From Pseudomonadota bacterium (lineage in GTDB: Bacteria; Pseudomonadota; Gammaproteobacteria; CALCKW01), in NCBI GenBank assembly GCA_039196715.1, contig JBCCUP010000041.1, positions 1-41,096 of the forward strand: 41,096 nt of DNA. Direction: 5' to 3'. This document shows, one piece after another, positions 14,914-23,103 of the stretch. The notes beneath the pieces are model-generated. The model made no database searches. It was not told the DNA's origin and saw only the letters and a program-made list of their open reading frames with translations. Made by a program: the position numbers and the translations under genes. Each line of letters starts with the position of its first letter. Within the stretch, counting starts at the first letter, position 1.

Positions 14914-15897
14914 TCAGCAGAGGTGTTTGCCGAATTGGCGTCGGTACCGGACAGGGGGTATGCCCATCGACTTGCGAAATTCGCGTCGGAACGTTTCAGC
15001 AGAGCCGAATCCGCAGGCGTCGCCGATGTCCGAGAGTGGCGTGCTGGTGTGTTCGAGCAACTCGGCGGCACGCAACACACGCTCGGCTTTCAGCCAGTGC
15101 AGTGGGGTGGTGCCGATTTCCTCGTGAAACCGGCGTGCGAGCGTGCGGCTGCTGGTGGCTGCTGTCGTGGCCATGCGTTCGATGGGCCAGTCTTCGTTGA
15201 GGGACGCGCGCACGCGGTCCTGGAGCGCTGCGAGGTTTGCACCCACGCGGGTTTTCGGGTCGGGGCGTGGCACGAACTGGCGTTGGCCGCCATCGCGCTG
15301 TGCCGGCAAGACCAAGCGCCGCGCGACCGAGGCGGCGACCTGCGCACCAAAGTCCTGCCTGATGAGGTGCAAGCCGAGATCCAGTCCGGCGGCCGAGCCC
15401 GCAGACGTGGACACCGTGCCTTCTTCGATAAATAGGACATCCGGGTCCACATGGATGTCCGGGTACTGCGCCGCCAGTTGCTCGGTGTAGCGCCAATGAG
15501 TGGTCGCGCGTTTGCCGTCCAAAAGGCCTGCGGCGGCAAGCACAAAGGCACCCGAGCAAATCGATGCCACGCGTGCGCCGCGTCGGTGCGCTGCGCGCAA
15601 CGCGCGCTGCAAGTCCTGAGGGACAGGTGCGTCCGCGCCGCGCCAACCGGGGACCACGATCAGGCTCGCCTCCTGGAGCCGTCCAAGGCCATCGGTTGCG
15701 TCCACCGTGATGCCGCCGGCCGCGCGTACCGGGCCGGGCTCGGCCTTGACGCTGGCAAACCGATACCACCTCTCGAACTCGGGGCGTGGCAGTGCAATCA
15801 GTTCCACTGCGATGCCAAATTCGAATGTGCAAAGGCCGTCGTACGCGATGGCGCACACGAGCGGTGATGTGTCAGCGGGATCAGCGTGTTCAGGCAT
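14914..15897 (-). CDS. GlxA-family (FtrA-like) AraC-type transcriptional regulator
   Basis: A 327-aa regulator with an N-terminal DJ-1/PfpI class-I glutamine-amidotransferase-like domain (about 10-190) and a C-terminal AraC helix-turn-helix pair (about 225-320). The nucleophile-elbow-like SICSGAFVLAAAGLLDGKRA and ATTHW segments are typical of GlxA proteins. The AraC part shows SSRTLARRFHEEIGTTPLHW and FGSAETFRREFRKSMGIPP. GlxA regulators often activate quaternary-amine catabolism (GbdR, CdhR) or other catabolic genes. It is divergent from an NTF2-like gene, with an ATTGTC-N6-GACAAT inverted repeat between them. Confidence 0.92.
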   Translation of the reverse strand: MPEHADPADTSPLVCAIAYDGLCTFEFGIAVELIALPRPEFERWYRFASVKAEPGPVRAAGGITVDATDGLGRLQEASLIVVPGWRGADAPVPQDLQRALRAAHRRGARVASICSGAFVLAAAGLLDGKRATTHWRYTEQLAAQYPDIHVDPDVLFIEEGTVSTSAGSAAGLDLGLHLIRQDFGAQVAASVARRLVLPAQRDGGQRQFVPRPDPKTRVGANLAALQDRVRASLNEDWPIERMATTAATSSRTLARRFHEEIGTTPLHWLKAERVLRAAELLEHTSTPLSDIGDACGFGSAETFRREFRKSMGIPPVRYRRQFGKHLC

Positions 15898-15918
15898 GTT
15901 GGCAAAATATGACCGGAC

Positions 15919-15936
15919 ATTGTCATATCAGACAAT
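15919..15936. promoter_or_regulatory. Candidate operator ATTGTC-N6-GACAAT
   Basis: A perfect inverted repeat with 6-bp arms (15919-15924 and 15931-15936) around ATATCA lies 21 bp upstream of the GlxA-type regulator start and 58 bp upstream of the divergent NTF2-like gene. Position and symmetry suggest a regulator-binding site. AraC-type proteins more often use direct repeats, so the bound factor is uncertain. Confidence 0.5.
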
Positions 15937-15994
15937 ACTGTGTCCCGGGCGTCGGTGACAAGCTGGTGTCCACACCCATCAGCAAAGGCGCCCC

Positions 15995-16366
15995 ATGACA
16001 TTGCAAGCCGACCTTTTGACCGCAATCGAGACCTACTTCGACGCCATCCACGAATGCGATACCGACAAACTGAACGCCGTGTTCCACCCGCAGTCGAGCC
16101 TGTTCGACGGCGACAACGGCACCGTGTTTGTCGAGTCCATCGACAGCTTCAGCCGCGACGTGGCCGGGCGCGCGTCGCCGGCCAGCGCTGGCCAAGCGCG
16201 CGAGGCGGAGGTGTTGATGGTCGATCACCTGTCGCCGGTCAGCGCGACCGTGAAGATCCGCATCCGCGCGCATCAGAACGTGTTTGTCGATCACCTCGGC
16301 TTCGTGTTGGGCGCGGAAGGCTGGCAAATCGTGTCCAAGATCTGGCACCTCGAACGCACTGTTTGA
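15995..16366 (+). CDS. NTF2-like/SnoaL-type protein
   Basis: A 123-aa cone-shaped alpha+beta-barrel type protein. It has an amphipathic N-terminal helix (LLTAIETYFDAIHECDTDKL), then NAVFHPQSSLFDGDNGTVFVESIDSF and the barrel strands ATVKIRIRAHQNVFVDHLGFV and GWQIVSKIWHLE, a layout typical of the NTF2-like/lumazine-binding-like family (often annotated nuclear transport factor 2 family). Such domains act as small enzymes or ligand-binding proteins. It is divergent from the GlxA-type regulator and probably its target. No clear catalytic Asp-His pair can be assigned, so function remains open. Confidence 0.75.
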   Translation: MTLQADLLTAIETYFDAIHECDTDKLNAVFHPQSSLFDGDNGTVFVESIDSFSRDVAGRASPASAGQAREAEVLMVDHLSPVSATVKIRIRAHQNVFVDHLGFVLGAEGWQIVSKIWHLERTV

Positions 16367-16419
16367 TGTGTAGCCGGGTTTGGCGAGCTCCAAAATTTTT
16401 GTGGATCTGAAAGTCAATC

Positions 16420-16545
16420 AATGGTGCCTGTCTGAGTTTCGGGTCTGAGTTCCGCCGCAGATCTGACAGCATGCCGATGGTGCCTGTCCAAATTCCGGAT
16501 CTCATTCAAGTGGGAACTGACAGCGTGCCAATGGTGGCTGTCTAG
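16420..16545. repeat. Cluster of three REP-like ATGGTGCCTGTCT units
   Basis: Three copies of (C/G)ATGGTG(C/G)CTGTC start near 16421, 16477 and 16531, with a period of 54-56 bases. Two are preceded by CTGACAGC(A/G)TGCC, giving imperfect hairpins GACAG...CTGTC at 16465-16488 and GACAGC...GCTGTC at 16519-16542. The core is the reverse complement of the GACAGGCAC motif near the RAYT genes. No gene lies in 16367-16726. Confidence 0.75.
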
Positions 16546-16726
16546 ATTCCAGGCACCAGCGTTCGGGTGGGCTACTACCGCTAAGCCCACGGCACCGCTG
16601 ACCTTCACCGGTTGTCGGTTTCGCCTTTGCGCCCGTGCGCGGATGTCGTATACCGTTGGCGCGTCAGCCAAGCCAACGGTAACGGGCAGGCATCGGTGCC
16701 GTCCCGTTGCGGCAAGAGGGGTACCC

Positions 16727-17527
16727 ATGCAACCAGCCGTTCACCCAGACACGGTCGCGCAGTTTCAACGCGACGGCGCCACGGTGCTGCGTGGCCACTT
16801 TGCGGCGTGGGTCGACCGCCTGCGCGAGGGCGTGGCGGCCAACATGGCCGACCCGAACCCGAACGCGCGCATCTACCAGAGCCACGAGGGTGGGCGGTTC
16901 TTTGTCGACTACTGCAGCTGGCAACGCATCCCCGCATACCGAGAGTTCATCTTCGACTCGCCCGCCGCAGCCGTCGGTGCAGCGCTGATGCAGAGCGACT
17001 CGGTGCAGCTTTTCCACGAGCACGTGCTGGTCAAGGAGTCGCAAAACGGCATTCCGACGCCGTGGCACCAGGACATGCCGTACTACTGCGTCGACGGCCC
17101 GAAAACCGTCAGCCTGTGGATCCCGCTCGACACCGTGCCGCGCGAGCGCACGCTGGAATTTGTCGCGGGCTCACACCTTTGGGGCAAGTACTACCGGCCC
17201 CAGCGTTTCAATGGCGAACCCCTGAACGCCAACGACGGCCTCGAGGAGATCCCGAACATCGATGCCGACCGCGGCGCCTTCGACATCGTCGGCTGGGCGC
17301 TCGAGCCCGGTGACGCGGTGGCCTTCGACTACCGCACCGTGCACGGCGCCCCGGCCAACACCAGCGTCAGCGCGCAACGCCGCGCCTTCTCTCTGCGCCT
17401 GCTCGGCGACGGCGTGCGCTTTGCCCGTCGCGAGGGCATCGTCACCTCACCGCCGTTCGAGCACGTCACCCTGGGCGACGGCGACGCGCTCGAAGGCAGT
17501 GATTTCCCGATGCTGATCTCCGCCTGA
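16727..17527 (+). CDS. Phytanoyl-CoA dioxygenase-family (PhyH) protein, second paralogue
   Basis: A 266-aa Fe(II)/2-oxoglutarate oxygenase. His114-x-Asp116 in PWHQDMPYY, His206 in TVHGAPAN and an Arg at 218-219 in QRRAFSLRL form the expected iron and 2-oxoglutarate sites. The C-terminal SPPFEHVTLGDGD is typical of a bacterial PhyH subgroup often annotated simply as phytanoyl-CoA dioxygenase. It shares the fold and motif spacing with the gene at 9449 but little else, so they are distant paralogues. The ATG at 16727 is preceded by an AGAGG site and starts where family similarity begins. Substrate unknown; it lies just upstream of the alkyltransferase-like gene. Confidence 0.82.
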   Translation: MQPAVHPDTVAQFQRDGATVLRGHFAAWVDRLREGVAANMADPNPNARIYQSHEGGRFFVDYCSWQRIPAYREFIFDSPAAAVGAALMQSDSVQLFHEHVLVKESQNGIPTPWHQDMPYYCVDGPKTVSLWIPLDTVPRERTLEFVAGSHLWGKYYRPQRFNGEPLNANDGLEEIPNIDADRGAFDIVGWALEPGDAVAFDYRTVHGAPANTSVSAQRRAFSLRLLGDGVRFARREGIVTSPPFEHVTLGDGDALEGSDFPMLISA

Positions 17528-17555
17528 TGTGGCGTGTTGAAGGAGGGCAGCCGAC

Positions 17556-17936
17556 GTGAGTGCCGTGGTCAGCCGCACCGCGGCCTTTGACACCGCGGTC
17601 TGGGATTTCGTGCGTGGCGTGCCGCGCGGCCAGGTGGTGAGTTACGGCCAGGTGGCTGCGGCGGTGGGGCCGCGCGACGGCATGGACCCGCTCGGCTTTC
17701 GGCGCGAAGGCCCGCGGCTGGTGGGCGGTGCGCTGGCAGCCTGCCCGGACGACGTGCCGTGGCACCGCGTCGTCAACGCGCGCGGCCTGATCAGCTACCA
17801 GGGCGCCGCCGCAGAACAGCGCGCGCGGCTCGCCGTGGAGGGCGTCGCGGTGGTCGACGGCGCCATCGACCTCGCGCGCCACCAGTGGTCCGCACCTGGC
17901 GAGGCGGTTGTGCCGGCGCAGCAGGCGTTGTTCTAG
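17556..17936 (+). CDS. Alkyltransferase-like protein (ATL), MGMT homologue lacking the catalytic Cys
   Basis: A 126-aa DNA-binding protein of the O6-methylguanine methyltransferase superfamily. The active-site motif reads PWHRVVNARG with Trp69 where MGMT has the acceptor Cys (PCHRV), which defines ATL proteins. ATLs flip O6-alkylguanine and flag it for nucleotide-excision repair. The Tyr in VVSYGQVA (about 30) and helix-turn-helix region are retained. There is no N-terminal domain, as is normal for ATLs. The GTG start has a strong AGGAGG 9-10 bases upstream. It lies 28 bp after the PhyH gene and may be co-transcribed. Confidence 0.88.
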   Translation: MSAVVSRTAAFDTAVWDFVRGVPRGQVVSYGQVAAAVGPRDGMDPLGFRREGPRLVGGALAACPDDVPWHRVVNARGLISYQGAAAEQRARLAVEGVAVVDGAIDLARHQWSAPGEAVVPAQQALF

Positions 17937-18026
17937 GTTGCTGACGGTTCAGCGTGGTGCCGGGTCGAGGCGGTCGACCGGTGCTCCCCGGCCTCTCATG
18001 GACACCGCCACGAAAAGGATAACGAG

Positions 18027-18482
18027 ATGACTGATGAACACAAGGAACACTGGCTTTGGGGGTACAAGAACCTGGCAACCCTCGGAGCTGTCGTGGCTCT
18101 TTCGAGTGCCGTGCCCCTGGGTCTCTTGCCAGAACGCTATATCGGCATCTTCGCGCCGAAGTCTGCCGACCAGATCAACGAGCTGGTGCTCGCGGTGGCC
18201 CGGCTCTACGCCGGCTTGCTCGCCACCGTGGGCATGGTGCTGGGCTATTCACGCGACTCCCGCCTGTCTCGGGCCCGCAATGCACTCGTTCTGATGATCC
18301 TGGTCGGCTCAGGCGTGCTGTTCGTGCTGAACCTGCAGTTGCTGCTATCAGGCATCAGCGGGTTCTTCATGGTGCCGCTGCTCTTGTGTATGGCGGCGTT
18401 GTTCGGCTGGTCGTTGGTCCGGTATCGGACAGACTTCGCCGCGCTGCGCGTGTTGCGGGCGAGTGGGCAGGCGGTGCCCTAA
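18027..18482 (+). CDS. Small four-helix membrane protein, unknown function
   Basis: A 151-aa protein with four likely transmembrane helices: about 17-37 (LATLGAVVALSSAVPLGLLP), 53-75, 83-105 and 108-127 (GISGFFMVPLLLCMAALFGW). The start ATG is preceded by AAAGGATAACGAG, a good ribosome-binding site. I recognise no family. It is followed by the DmdA-like gene after 175 bp without a visible gene, so it probably belongs to its own transcript. Confidence 0.65.
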   Translation: MTDEHKEHWLWGYKNLATLGAVVALSSAVPLGLLPERYIGIFAPKSADQINELVLAVARLYAGLLATVGMVLGYSRDSRLSRARNALVLMILVGSGVLFVLNLQLLLSGISGFFMVPLLLCMAALFGWSLVRYRTDFAALRVLRASGQAVP

Positions 18483-18657
18483 CCGGACTGCGTGACATCG
18501 CACGGTCTGGCTCGGGTTCCACCTGCGGATTCCGCGACGCTGAAGGGCGTGTCTGCGACGGTCAGTGTCGGCGTTTCAGGGCAGCCTGTTACAGTCTGCG
18601 CGCCGTCGCGACCTGTGCGGCGCGATGGCCGTCACCCAGACACCGAGACCCACCGAC

Positions 18658-19806
18658 ATGAGCGCGCCTGAACTTGAAGACAACGAATACGGCTGTCAGG
18701 TGCGCAAGTCGCCGTTCTTTGCCGCGACACAACGGCACGGCTGCACGGGCTATTCCGTGTACAACCACATGTACATCCCGCGCAGCTTCGGCGACCCGGA
18801 GGCCAATTTCTGGCACTTGGTGAACGACGCGATCCTCTGCGACGTGTCGGTCGAGCGGCAGGTGGAAATCACCGGGCCCGACGCCGCGCGCTTCGTGCAG
18901 TCACTGACACCGCGCGACCTCTCGCAGTGCGCCGTCGGCCAGTGCAAGTACGTGTTCATCACCAGCGCCGAGGGGGGCATCATCAACGACCCGGTGTTGC
19001 TGAAGCTCGCCGACGACCACTTCTGGCTGTCACTGGCCGACAGCGACGTGCTGCTCTGGGCCAAAGGCGTGCAGGTGCACGGCGGCTACGACGTCGAGAT
19101 CCGCGAGCCTGATGTGTCGCCCTTGCAATTGCAGGGTCCGAAGTCGCGCGACATCATGGCGGCGGTGTTCGGCGACTGGGTGCGGGAGCTGCGCTACTAC
19201 CGCTGCGTCGAGCACGAGCTCGACGGCATCCCGCTGGTGATCTCGCGAACCGGCTGGAGCAGCGAGCTCGGCTACGAGATCTTCCTGCGTGACGGCACCC
19301 GCGGCGACGCCCTCTGGACCCGGCTCATGGACGTCGGCGAGCCGCTTGGCTTGCACGTCGGCCACACCTCGACCATCCGGCGCATCGAGGGCGGCATGCT
19401 CTCCTACGTCACCGACATGACGATCGAGAACAACCCCTTCGAAATGGGCTGGGACCGCCTCGTCGACCTCGACATGGAGGCCGACTTCATCGGCAAGGCG
19501 GCGCTGCGCGCAATCCGCGACGCGGGTGTGTCGCAGCGTTTTGTCGGGCTCGAGATCGGCGGGCCGCCGCTCGCGCAGCCGAACGGCAACCATTGGCCGG
19601 TGCGCATCGGTGGCGAGACCGTCGGCAAGATCACCTCGGCCGTCTACTCGCCGCGGCTGAAACGCAACATCGGCCTCGCCATGCTGGCCGTCGCGCACAC
19701 CGCGCTCGGCACCGAAGGGGTCGCCGACACCGCGACCGGCGAGCGTCCCGTCACCGTGGTGCCCAAGCCCTTTTACGATCCACAAAAAAAAATCGCCGCC
19801 AGCTAG
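18658..19806 (+). CDS. dmdA: DMSP demethylase-like GcvT-family aminomethyltransferase
   Basis: A 382-aa folate-dependent methyltransferase-type protein. Long stretches match what is known of DmdA: VYNHMYIPRSFGDPE, DVSVERQVEITGPDAARFVQ, LTPRDLSQ, ADSDVLLWAKG, EPDVSPLQLQGPKS, SRTGWSSELGYEI, TIRRIEGGMLSY and the C-terminal PFYDPQKK. DmdA transfers a methyl from dimethylsulfoniopropionate to tetrahydrofolate, giving methylmercaptopropionate. DmdA-like paralogues with other substrates exist, so DMSP specificity is likely but not certain. The ATG at 18658 is chosen over 18625; both fit. The 3' end carries a run of nine A that serves as the T-run of an opposite-strand terminator. Confidence 0.78.
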   Translation: MSAPELEDNEYGCQVRKSPFFAATQRHGCTGYSVYNHMYIPRSFGDPEANFWHLVNDAILCDVSVERQVEITGPDAARFVQSLTPRDLSQCAVGQCKYVFITSAEGGIINDPVLLKLADDHFWLSLADSDVLLWAKGVQVHGGYDVEIREPDVSPLQLQGPKSRDIMAAVFGDWVRELRYYRCVEHELDGIPLVISRTGWSSELGYEIFLRDGTRGDALWTRLMDVGEPLGLHVGHTSTIRRIEGGMLSYVTDMTIENNPFEMGWDRLVDLDMEADFIGKAALRAIRDAGVSQRFVGLEIGGPPLAQPNGNHWPVRIGGETVGKITSAVYSPRLKRNIGLAMLAVAHTALGTEGVADTATGERPVTVVPKPFYDPQKKIAAS

Positions 19807-19817
19807 ACGCGGCGGCG
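19784..19817 (-). terminator. Intrinsic terminator of the minus-strand lipoprotein gene, inside the DmdA-like 3' end
   Basis: On the minus strand CGCCGCC (19817-19811) and GGCGGCG (19800-19794) form a 7-bp GC stem with a 10-base loop, followed at once by a run of nine T (19792-19784). It lies about 40 bases past the lipoprotein stop and overlaps the last codons and stop of the convergent DmdA-like gene. Confidence 0.85.
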
Positions 19818-19826
19818 AGGCCGTGG

Positions 19827-19849
19827 CCGGGCAGCGCGAAGCTGCCCGG
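19827..19849. terminator. GC-rich hairpin between convergent genes
   Basis: CCGGGCAGC (19827-19835), loop GCGAA, GCTGCCCGG (19841-19849): a perfect 9-bp stem between the convergent stop codons at 19806 and 19858. There is no T-run on the plus side, so it is a weak or factor-assisted terminator for the DmdA-like gene and may protect 3' ends. Confidence 0.65.
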
Positions 19850-19857
19850 GCGGGGGC

Positions 19858-20967
19858 TCACTTCGAGGCGAAGATCGCGTTGACCATCTGCGTGTTGTCG
19901 CCCGGCGACTGACCGACGCAGCTCATGATGCGTTTGCCGGTGCCCAGCACGTCGCTGTCGATCATGCAGGCGACGTTGCCGGTGTTGGCGCTGCCGTTGT
20001 CGGTCAACGTCCCGGTGATCAGGCCGGCACTCGGGTCGTCGACGGTGTTGGTCAGCGCGAGTGTCCACGGGTCGGACGCGGTGGCGGTGTTCTCCGGGCC
20101 GGACAGCAAGGTGCCGCTGCAGGTGCCGCTGGTGCAGGTCATCGCCGCCGGGATCAAGCGCGCGCCGGCGCTGAAATTGCCGTCGAACACCATGCCGGCG
20201 TAGTCGCCGTCAAAGTTCGCGACGTTGGTGATGGCCTTCTGCGCAAGCGCGAAAATGAACGAGGACTCGTTCGGGTCGGACACCTGGGTGTGGACAATCG
20301 CACCGCCGTTGGTGGTCAGGTACATCACCGCGTCGCTCACCAGCGCAATGCCGTCGGTGCAGGTCGATGCGCCGAGGCTGTTGGCGCCCTGGTTGGTGAA
20401 GCTGTTGTCGAGCGCGTGCACGGAGGGCAGGATGGCGGTCGAGGTTGCAGCGGTGTACTGGTAGCTGCCGAAAAAGTCGCGCGACGAGCTCGTGGCGTCA
20501 GACGAATTCGATTTCTTCACGATGACCCAGTTGGCGGCGAAGTCGGCGGTCGGGCAGCTGCCCGAGGCGACCATCGGAATCACCTGGTCGGACCCGCTCT
20601 CCATCGGGCTGAGCAACAAGGCGTAGCCCGGCACGTCGATCGCCCAGGCGGTGTCGCCCGCGCTCGGCCCGCCGGTGCCGGTGACGGTGCCGACTGTCAT
20701 GAGCTTGAAGCCGGAGGTCGAGGTGGTCCAGGTGCCCTCGACGGTGAAGTCGACCGGCGCCGTTGTGTTGGCGCGTTTGGTCACGACAAAGGTGCCGCCG
20801 CTGTTGAACGTGACATCCCACTTCGAGCCCGGCCCGTTGTAGGTGACGTCGTCGGCCGGCGCCGTGGTGTTGCTGCTGTCGCTGCTGCTGACGCAGGCGG
20901 TGATGGTCAGGGTGGCGGCGCTCGCGAGCAATGCGGCCGCCCCCAGTTTGCTGAAACGGGGTTGCAT
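19858..20967 (-). CDS. Putative surface lipoprotein, unknown function
   Basis: A 369-aa predicted lipoprotein. A type-II signal peptide ends in the lipobox TITAC with Cys25, followed by a Ser/Thr/Asp linker (VSSSDSSNTTAPADD). The mature part is rich in Gly, Ser, Thr and Asp with short beta-type strands (GPGSKWDVTFNSGGTFVVTK, FTVEGTWTTSTSGFKLMTVG) and scattered cysteine pairs (SGSCPT, STCTDG, MTCTSGTCSG, VACM, MSCVG), suggesting an extracytoplasmic beta-rich, disulfide-bonded domain. I do not recognise a family. The ATG has a GGAGA site and the gene ends in a clear intrinsic terminator, so it is expressed alone. Confidence 0.72.
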   Translation of the reverse strand: MQPRFSKLGAAALLASAATLTITACVSSSDSSNTTAPADDVTYNGPGSKWDVTFNSGGTFVVTKRANTTAPVDFTVEGTWTTSTSGFKLMTVGTVTGTGGPSAGDTAWAIDVPGYALLLSPMESGSDQVIPMVASGSCPTADFAANWVIVKKSNSSDATSSSRDFFGSYQYTAATSTAILPSVHALDNSFTNQGANSLGASTCTDGIALVSDAVMYLTTNGGAIVHTQVSDPNESSFIFALAQKAITNVANFDGDYAGMVFDGNFSAGARLIPAAMTCTSGTCSGTLLSGPENTATASDPWTLALTNTVDDPSAGLITGTLTDNGSANTGNVACMIDSDVLGTGKRIMSCVGQSPGDNTQMVNAIFASK

Positions 20968-21149
20968 TGTGCGTCTCCGGTGACTTCCTTGTGGATCGAC
21001 ACCGACCGTATCGGCACACGGCTGCGGCTATTGACGGCGAGTTTGTTGGCGCAGGATTGATCGTGTGCGACTCGACACCGTGGTCGCGGTAGACGAATGG
21101 CGTTAGTGCAAGCCCGTTTTCGTGTCGGTGCGAACGGCTGCGTGTGGGG

Positions 21150-21827
21150 TCAGAGTTGCTTCAGGCCGAGCTGTATCAGCAAACCGACCAGCACGTCCTT
21201 GGCGCGCTCGCGGTGTTGCTCATGGCGGGTAGCAGCCGTCTCCGCCTCGCCCGCGCGGATCGCGTCGAGCACCGCGCGGTGGTCGGCGTTGGATTGCACC
21301 GGCAGAGGGCGCACATGCAGCGTGACGGCCCTGGCACGTCGCACCTGGTCGCTCATGCGCTCGAAGATCGCCATCACCCGCGTGTTTCTCGCCAGGCGCA
21401 CCAGTTCGCGGTGGAACACCTCGTCTGCCCGGGCCCAGGCCTCGCGGTCTTCACGGGCGATGGCCGCGTCCATGTCGTCGATGGCCTCGGCCAGCACGGT
21501 GAGGTCGCTCTCGGCGTAGCCGCTCGCCGCGGCCTTGCGCGCCGCCAGGCTCTCGATGGCGGTCAGCACCTCGTAGATCTCGCGCATGTCATCGGGTGAC
21601 ACCGGCAGGATGCGCACGCCCCGGCGCGGTATCACCTCGATCAGCCCCTGGCTTTCGAGCACCAGCAGCGCCTCGCGCACCGGCGTGCGCGACATCGCCA
21701 GCCGCGTGGCGAGCTCGGTCTCGAGGTGGTTCGAACCGGGCCAGAGCTTGCCCGAGAAAATCAGGTCGCGCAGCGCCGCCGTGGCACGTTGGCTGTTGGA
21801 CGAGGACTTGGACGGGCTTGAGGTCAC
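21150..21827 (-). CDS. GntR/FadR-family transcriptional regulator (FCD domain)
   Basis: A 225-aa regulator with a winged helix at about 12-80 (ELATRLAMSRTPVREALLVLESQGLIEVIPRRGVRI) and an all-helical FCD ligand domain at about 85-215. In it, metal-binding-type residues are visible in the EVFHRELVRLA and SNADHRAVLDAIRAGE segments. FCD regulators commonly sense carboxylic acids and repress their transport and catabolism. It lies next to the dehydrogenase and TctCBA genes, the likely targets. The start codon is GTG at 21827. A GTATAC-containing site lies 44 bp upstream, matching one in the tctC promoter. Confidence 0.92.
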   Translation of the reverse strand: MTSSPSKSSSNSQRATAALRDLIFSGKLWPGSNHLETELATRLAMSRTPVREALLVLESQGLIEVIPRRGVRILPVSPDDMREIYEVLTAIESLAARKAAASGYAESDLTVLAEAIDDMDAAIAREDREAWARADEVFHRELVRLARNTRVMAIFERMSDQVRRARAVTLHVRPLPVQSNADHRAVLDAIRAGEAETAATRHEQHRERAKDVLVGLLIQLGLKQL

Positions 21828-21867
21828 GGCGGAAAGTCGGGTCGGGTGGTCCGAAGGAGCGGCGCAC

Positions 21868-21877
21868 AGTGTATACC
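21868..21877. promoter_or_regulatory. Candidate GntR site AGTGTATACC upstream of the FadR-type regulator
   Basis: GTGTATACC contains the palindromic core GTATAC (21871-21876). The same core, as TGTATACA, occurs in the spacer of the putative tctC promoter (23111-23118). Shared GTATAC cores at both promoters fit regulation by the adjacent FCD-type GntR protein; this is inference. Confidence 0.45.
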
Positions 21878-21945
21878 GTCAGGCGGGGTGCCAGCGCGCC
21901 CGCGGGATACAACGCCGTCCCTCGTCGCGGGCCATGACACGCCGG

Positions 21946-23046
21946 TCAGGCGGCCACCGTGCCGCGCAGGGCATCGGCCACGCTGTCCGCAACAGCCTGC
22001 GTCGTCGCCCGCCCGCCGAGGTCGCGGGTCAGGCAGTCGGGGTCGCCGAGCACCGCGTCGACCGCGAGCTGCACGCGCTTCGCGTCGCGGTTCAGCTCGG
22101 CGATGCCGTGCTTGGTGCCGAGCCAGTCGAGCATCATCCCCGCCGAGAGCAGCATGGCGGTGGGGTTGGCCACGCCGGTGCCGGCGATGTCCGGCGCCGA
22201 GCCGTGGCAGGGCTGAAACACCGCGTGGTGGGCACCGATGTCGGCCGAAGGCGCCACACCGAGCCCGCCCATGAGGCCGGCGCCGAGGTCCGAGAGGATG
22301 TCGCCGAACATGTTCTCCGTGACCAGCACGTCGAAATCCCAGGGGCGTTGCACCAGCCAGAGCGCCATCGCGTCGACGTAGGCGTGGTGGTGTGGGATGT
22401 GCGGGTGGCGCCGGGCTTCGGCGTCGAACAGCGACCGAAAGAACGCAAAGGCGCGGAAGACGTTGGCCTTGTCGACGCACGTCACGCCGGAGCGGGCGCC
22501 GGCGGCGGGCTGGCGCTGCGCGGCGAGGTCGAAAGCGAAGGCGCAGAGCGGCTCGGTCACCGCGCGGGTGATGCGCAAGGTCTCGCGCGCCTCATCGGCG
22601 CTGCACTCGCCGTTGCCTTGCGAGTAGAAGAGGCCCTCGGTGCTCTCGCGGATCAGCACGAAATCGATGGATTTGCCCTCGGGCAGGCGGAGCGGGCAGA
22701 GGTGCGGCAGCGCGCGCACCGGGCGCACCCCGGCGAACAGCCCGAGTGCCTTGCGCAGCGTGATCTGCGGCGCGATCTCGGTGCCGTCCGGGTAGCGCAC
22801 GCTCGGCAGGCCCATCGCCGACAGCAGGATCGCGTCGGCCCGCTGCGCATCCTGCAGGCCGGTTTCGCTGAGGTCGACGCCGGTGTCGCGGTAGTGCGCG
22901 GCGCCGGCCGGGACGGTGGTGAAGTGCAAACGGTAGTCGCGCGCGTCCTGCGACAGCGCGCTCAGCAGGTCGAGCGTGGGGCCCATGATTTCCGGGCCGA
23001 TGCCGTCGCCCTCGAAGACGGCGATCGAGAGGGTGGTCGTGGTCAA
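21946..23046 (-). CDS. Isocitrate/isopropylmalate/tartrate-family dehydrogenase
   Basis: A 366-aa NAD-dependent beta-decarboxylating dehydrogenase. Motifs: FEGDGIGPEI at the N-terminus, the substrate-binding arginine segment LRKALGLFAGVRPVRALP, ESTEGLFYSQG, the catalytic lysine in CVDKANVF, DVLVTENMFGDILSD (metal-binding aspartates) and HGSAPDIAGTGVANP for NAD. It could be a tartrate dehydrogenase/decarboxylase, a malate-type enzyme or a 3-isopropylmalate-like paralogue; leuC/leuD are absent, and neighbouring TctCBA suggests catabolism of an imported hydroxy-acid. The start appears to be TTG at 23046 with GGAGG 9-10 bases upstream, an unusual choice that may limit translation. Confidence 0.87.
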   Translation of the reverse strand: MTTTTLSIAVFEGDGIGPEIMGPTLDLLSALSQDARDYRLHFTTVPAGAAHYRDTGVDLSETGLQDAQRADAILLSAMGLPSVRYPDGTEIAPQITLRKALGLFAGVRPVRALPHLCPLRLPEGKSIDFVLIRESTEGLFYSQGNGECSADEARETLRITRAVTEPLCAFAFDLAAQRQPAAGARSGVTCVDKANVFRAFAFFRSLFDAEARRHPHIPHHHAYVDAMALWLVQRPWDFDVLVTENMFGDILSDLGAGLMGGLGVAPSADIGAHHAVFQPCHGSAPDIAGTGVANPTAMLLSAGMMLDWLGTKHGIAELNRDAKRVQLAVDAVLGDPDCLTRDLGGRATTQAVADSVADALRGTVAA

Positions 23047-23103
23047 AGTGGCGCGCCTCCAGCGGCGAAAACGGGTCGGGCAACAAAGTATATTTCTATG
23101 CCG

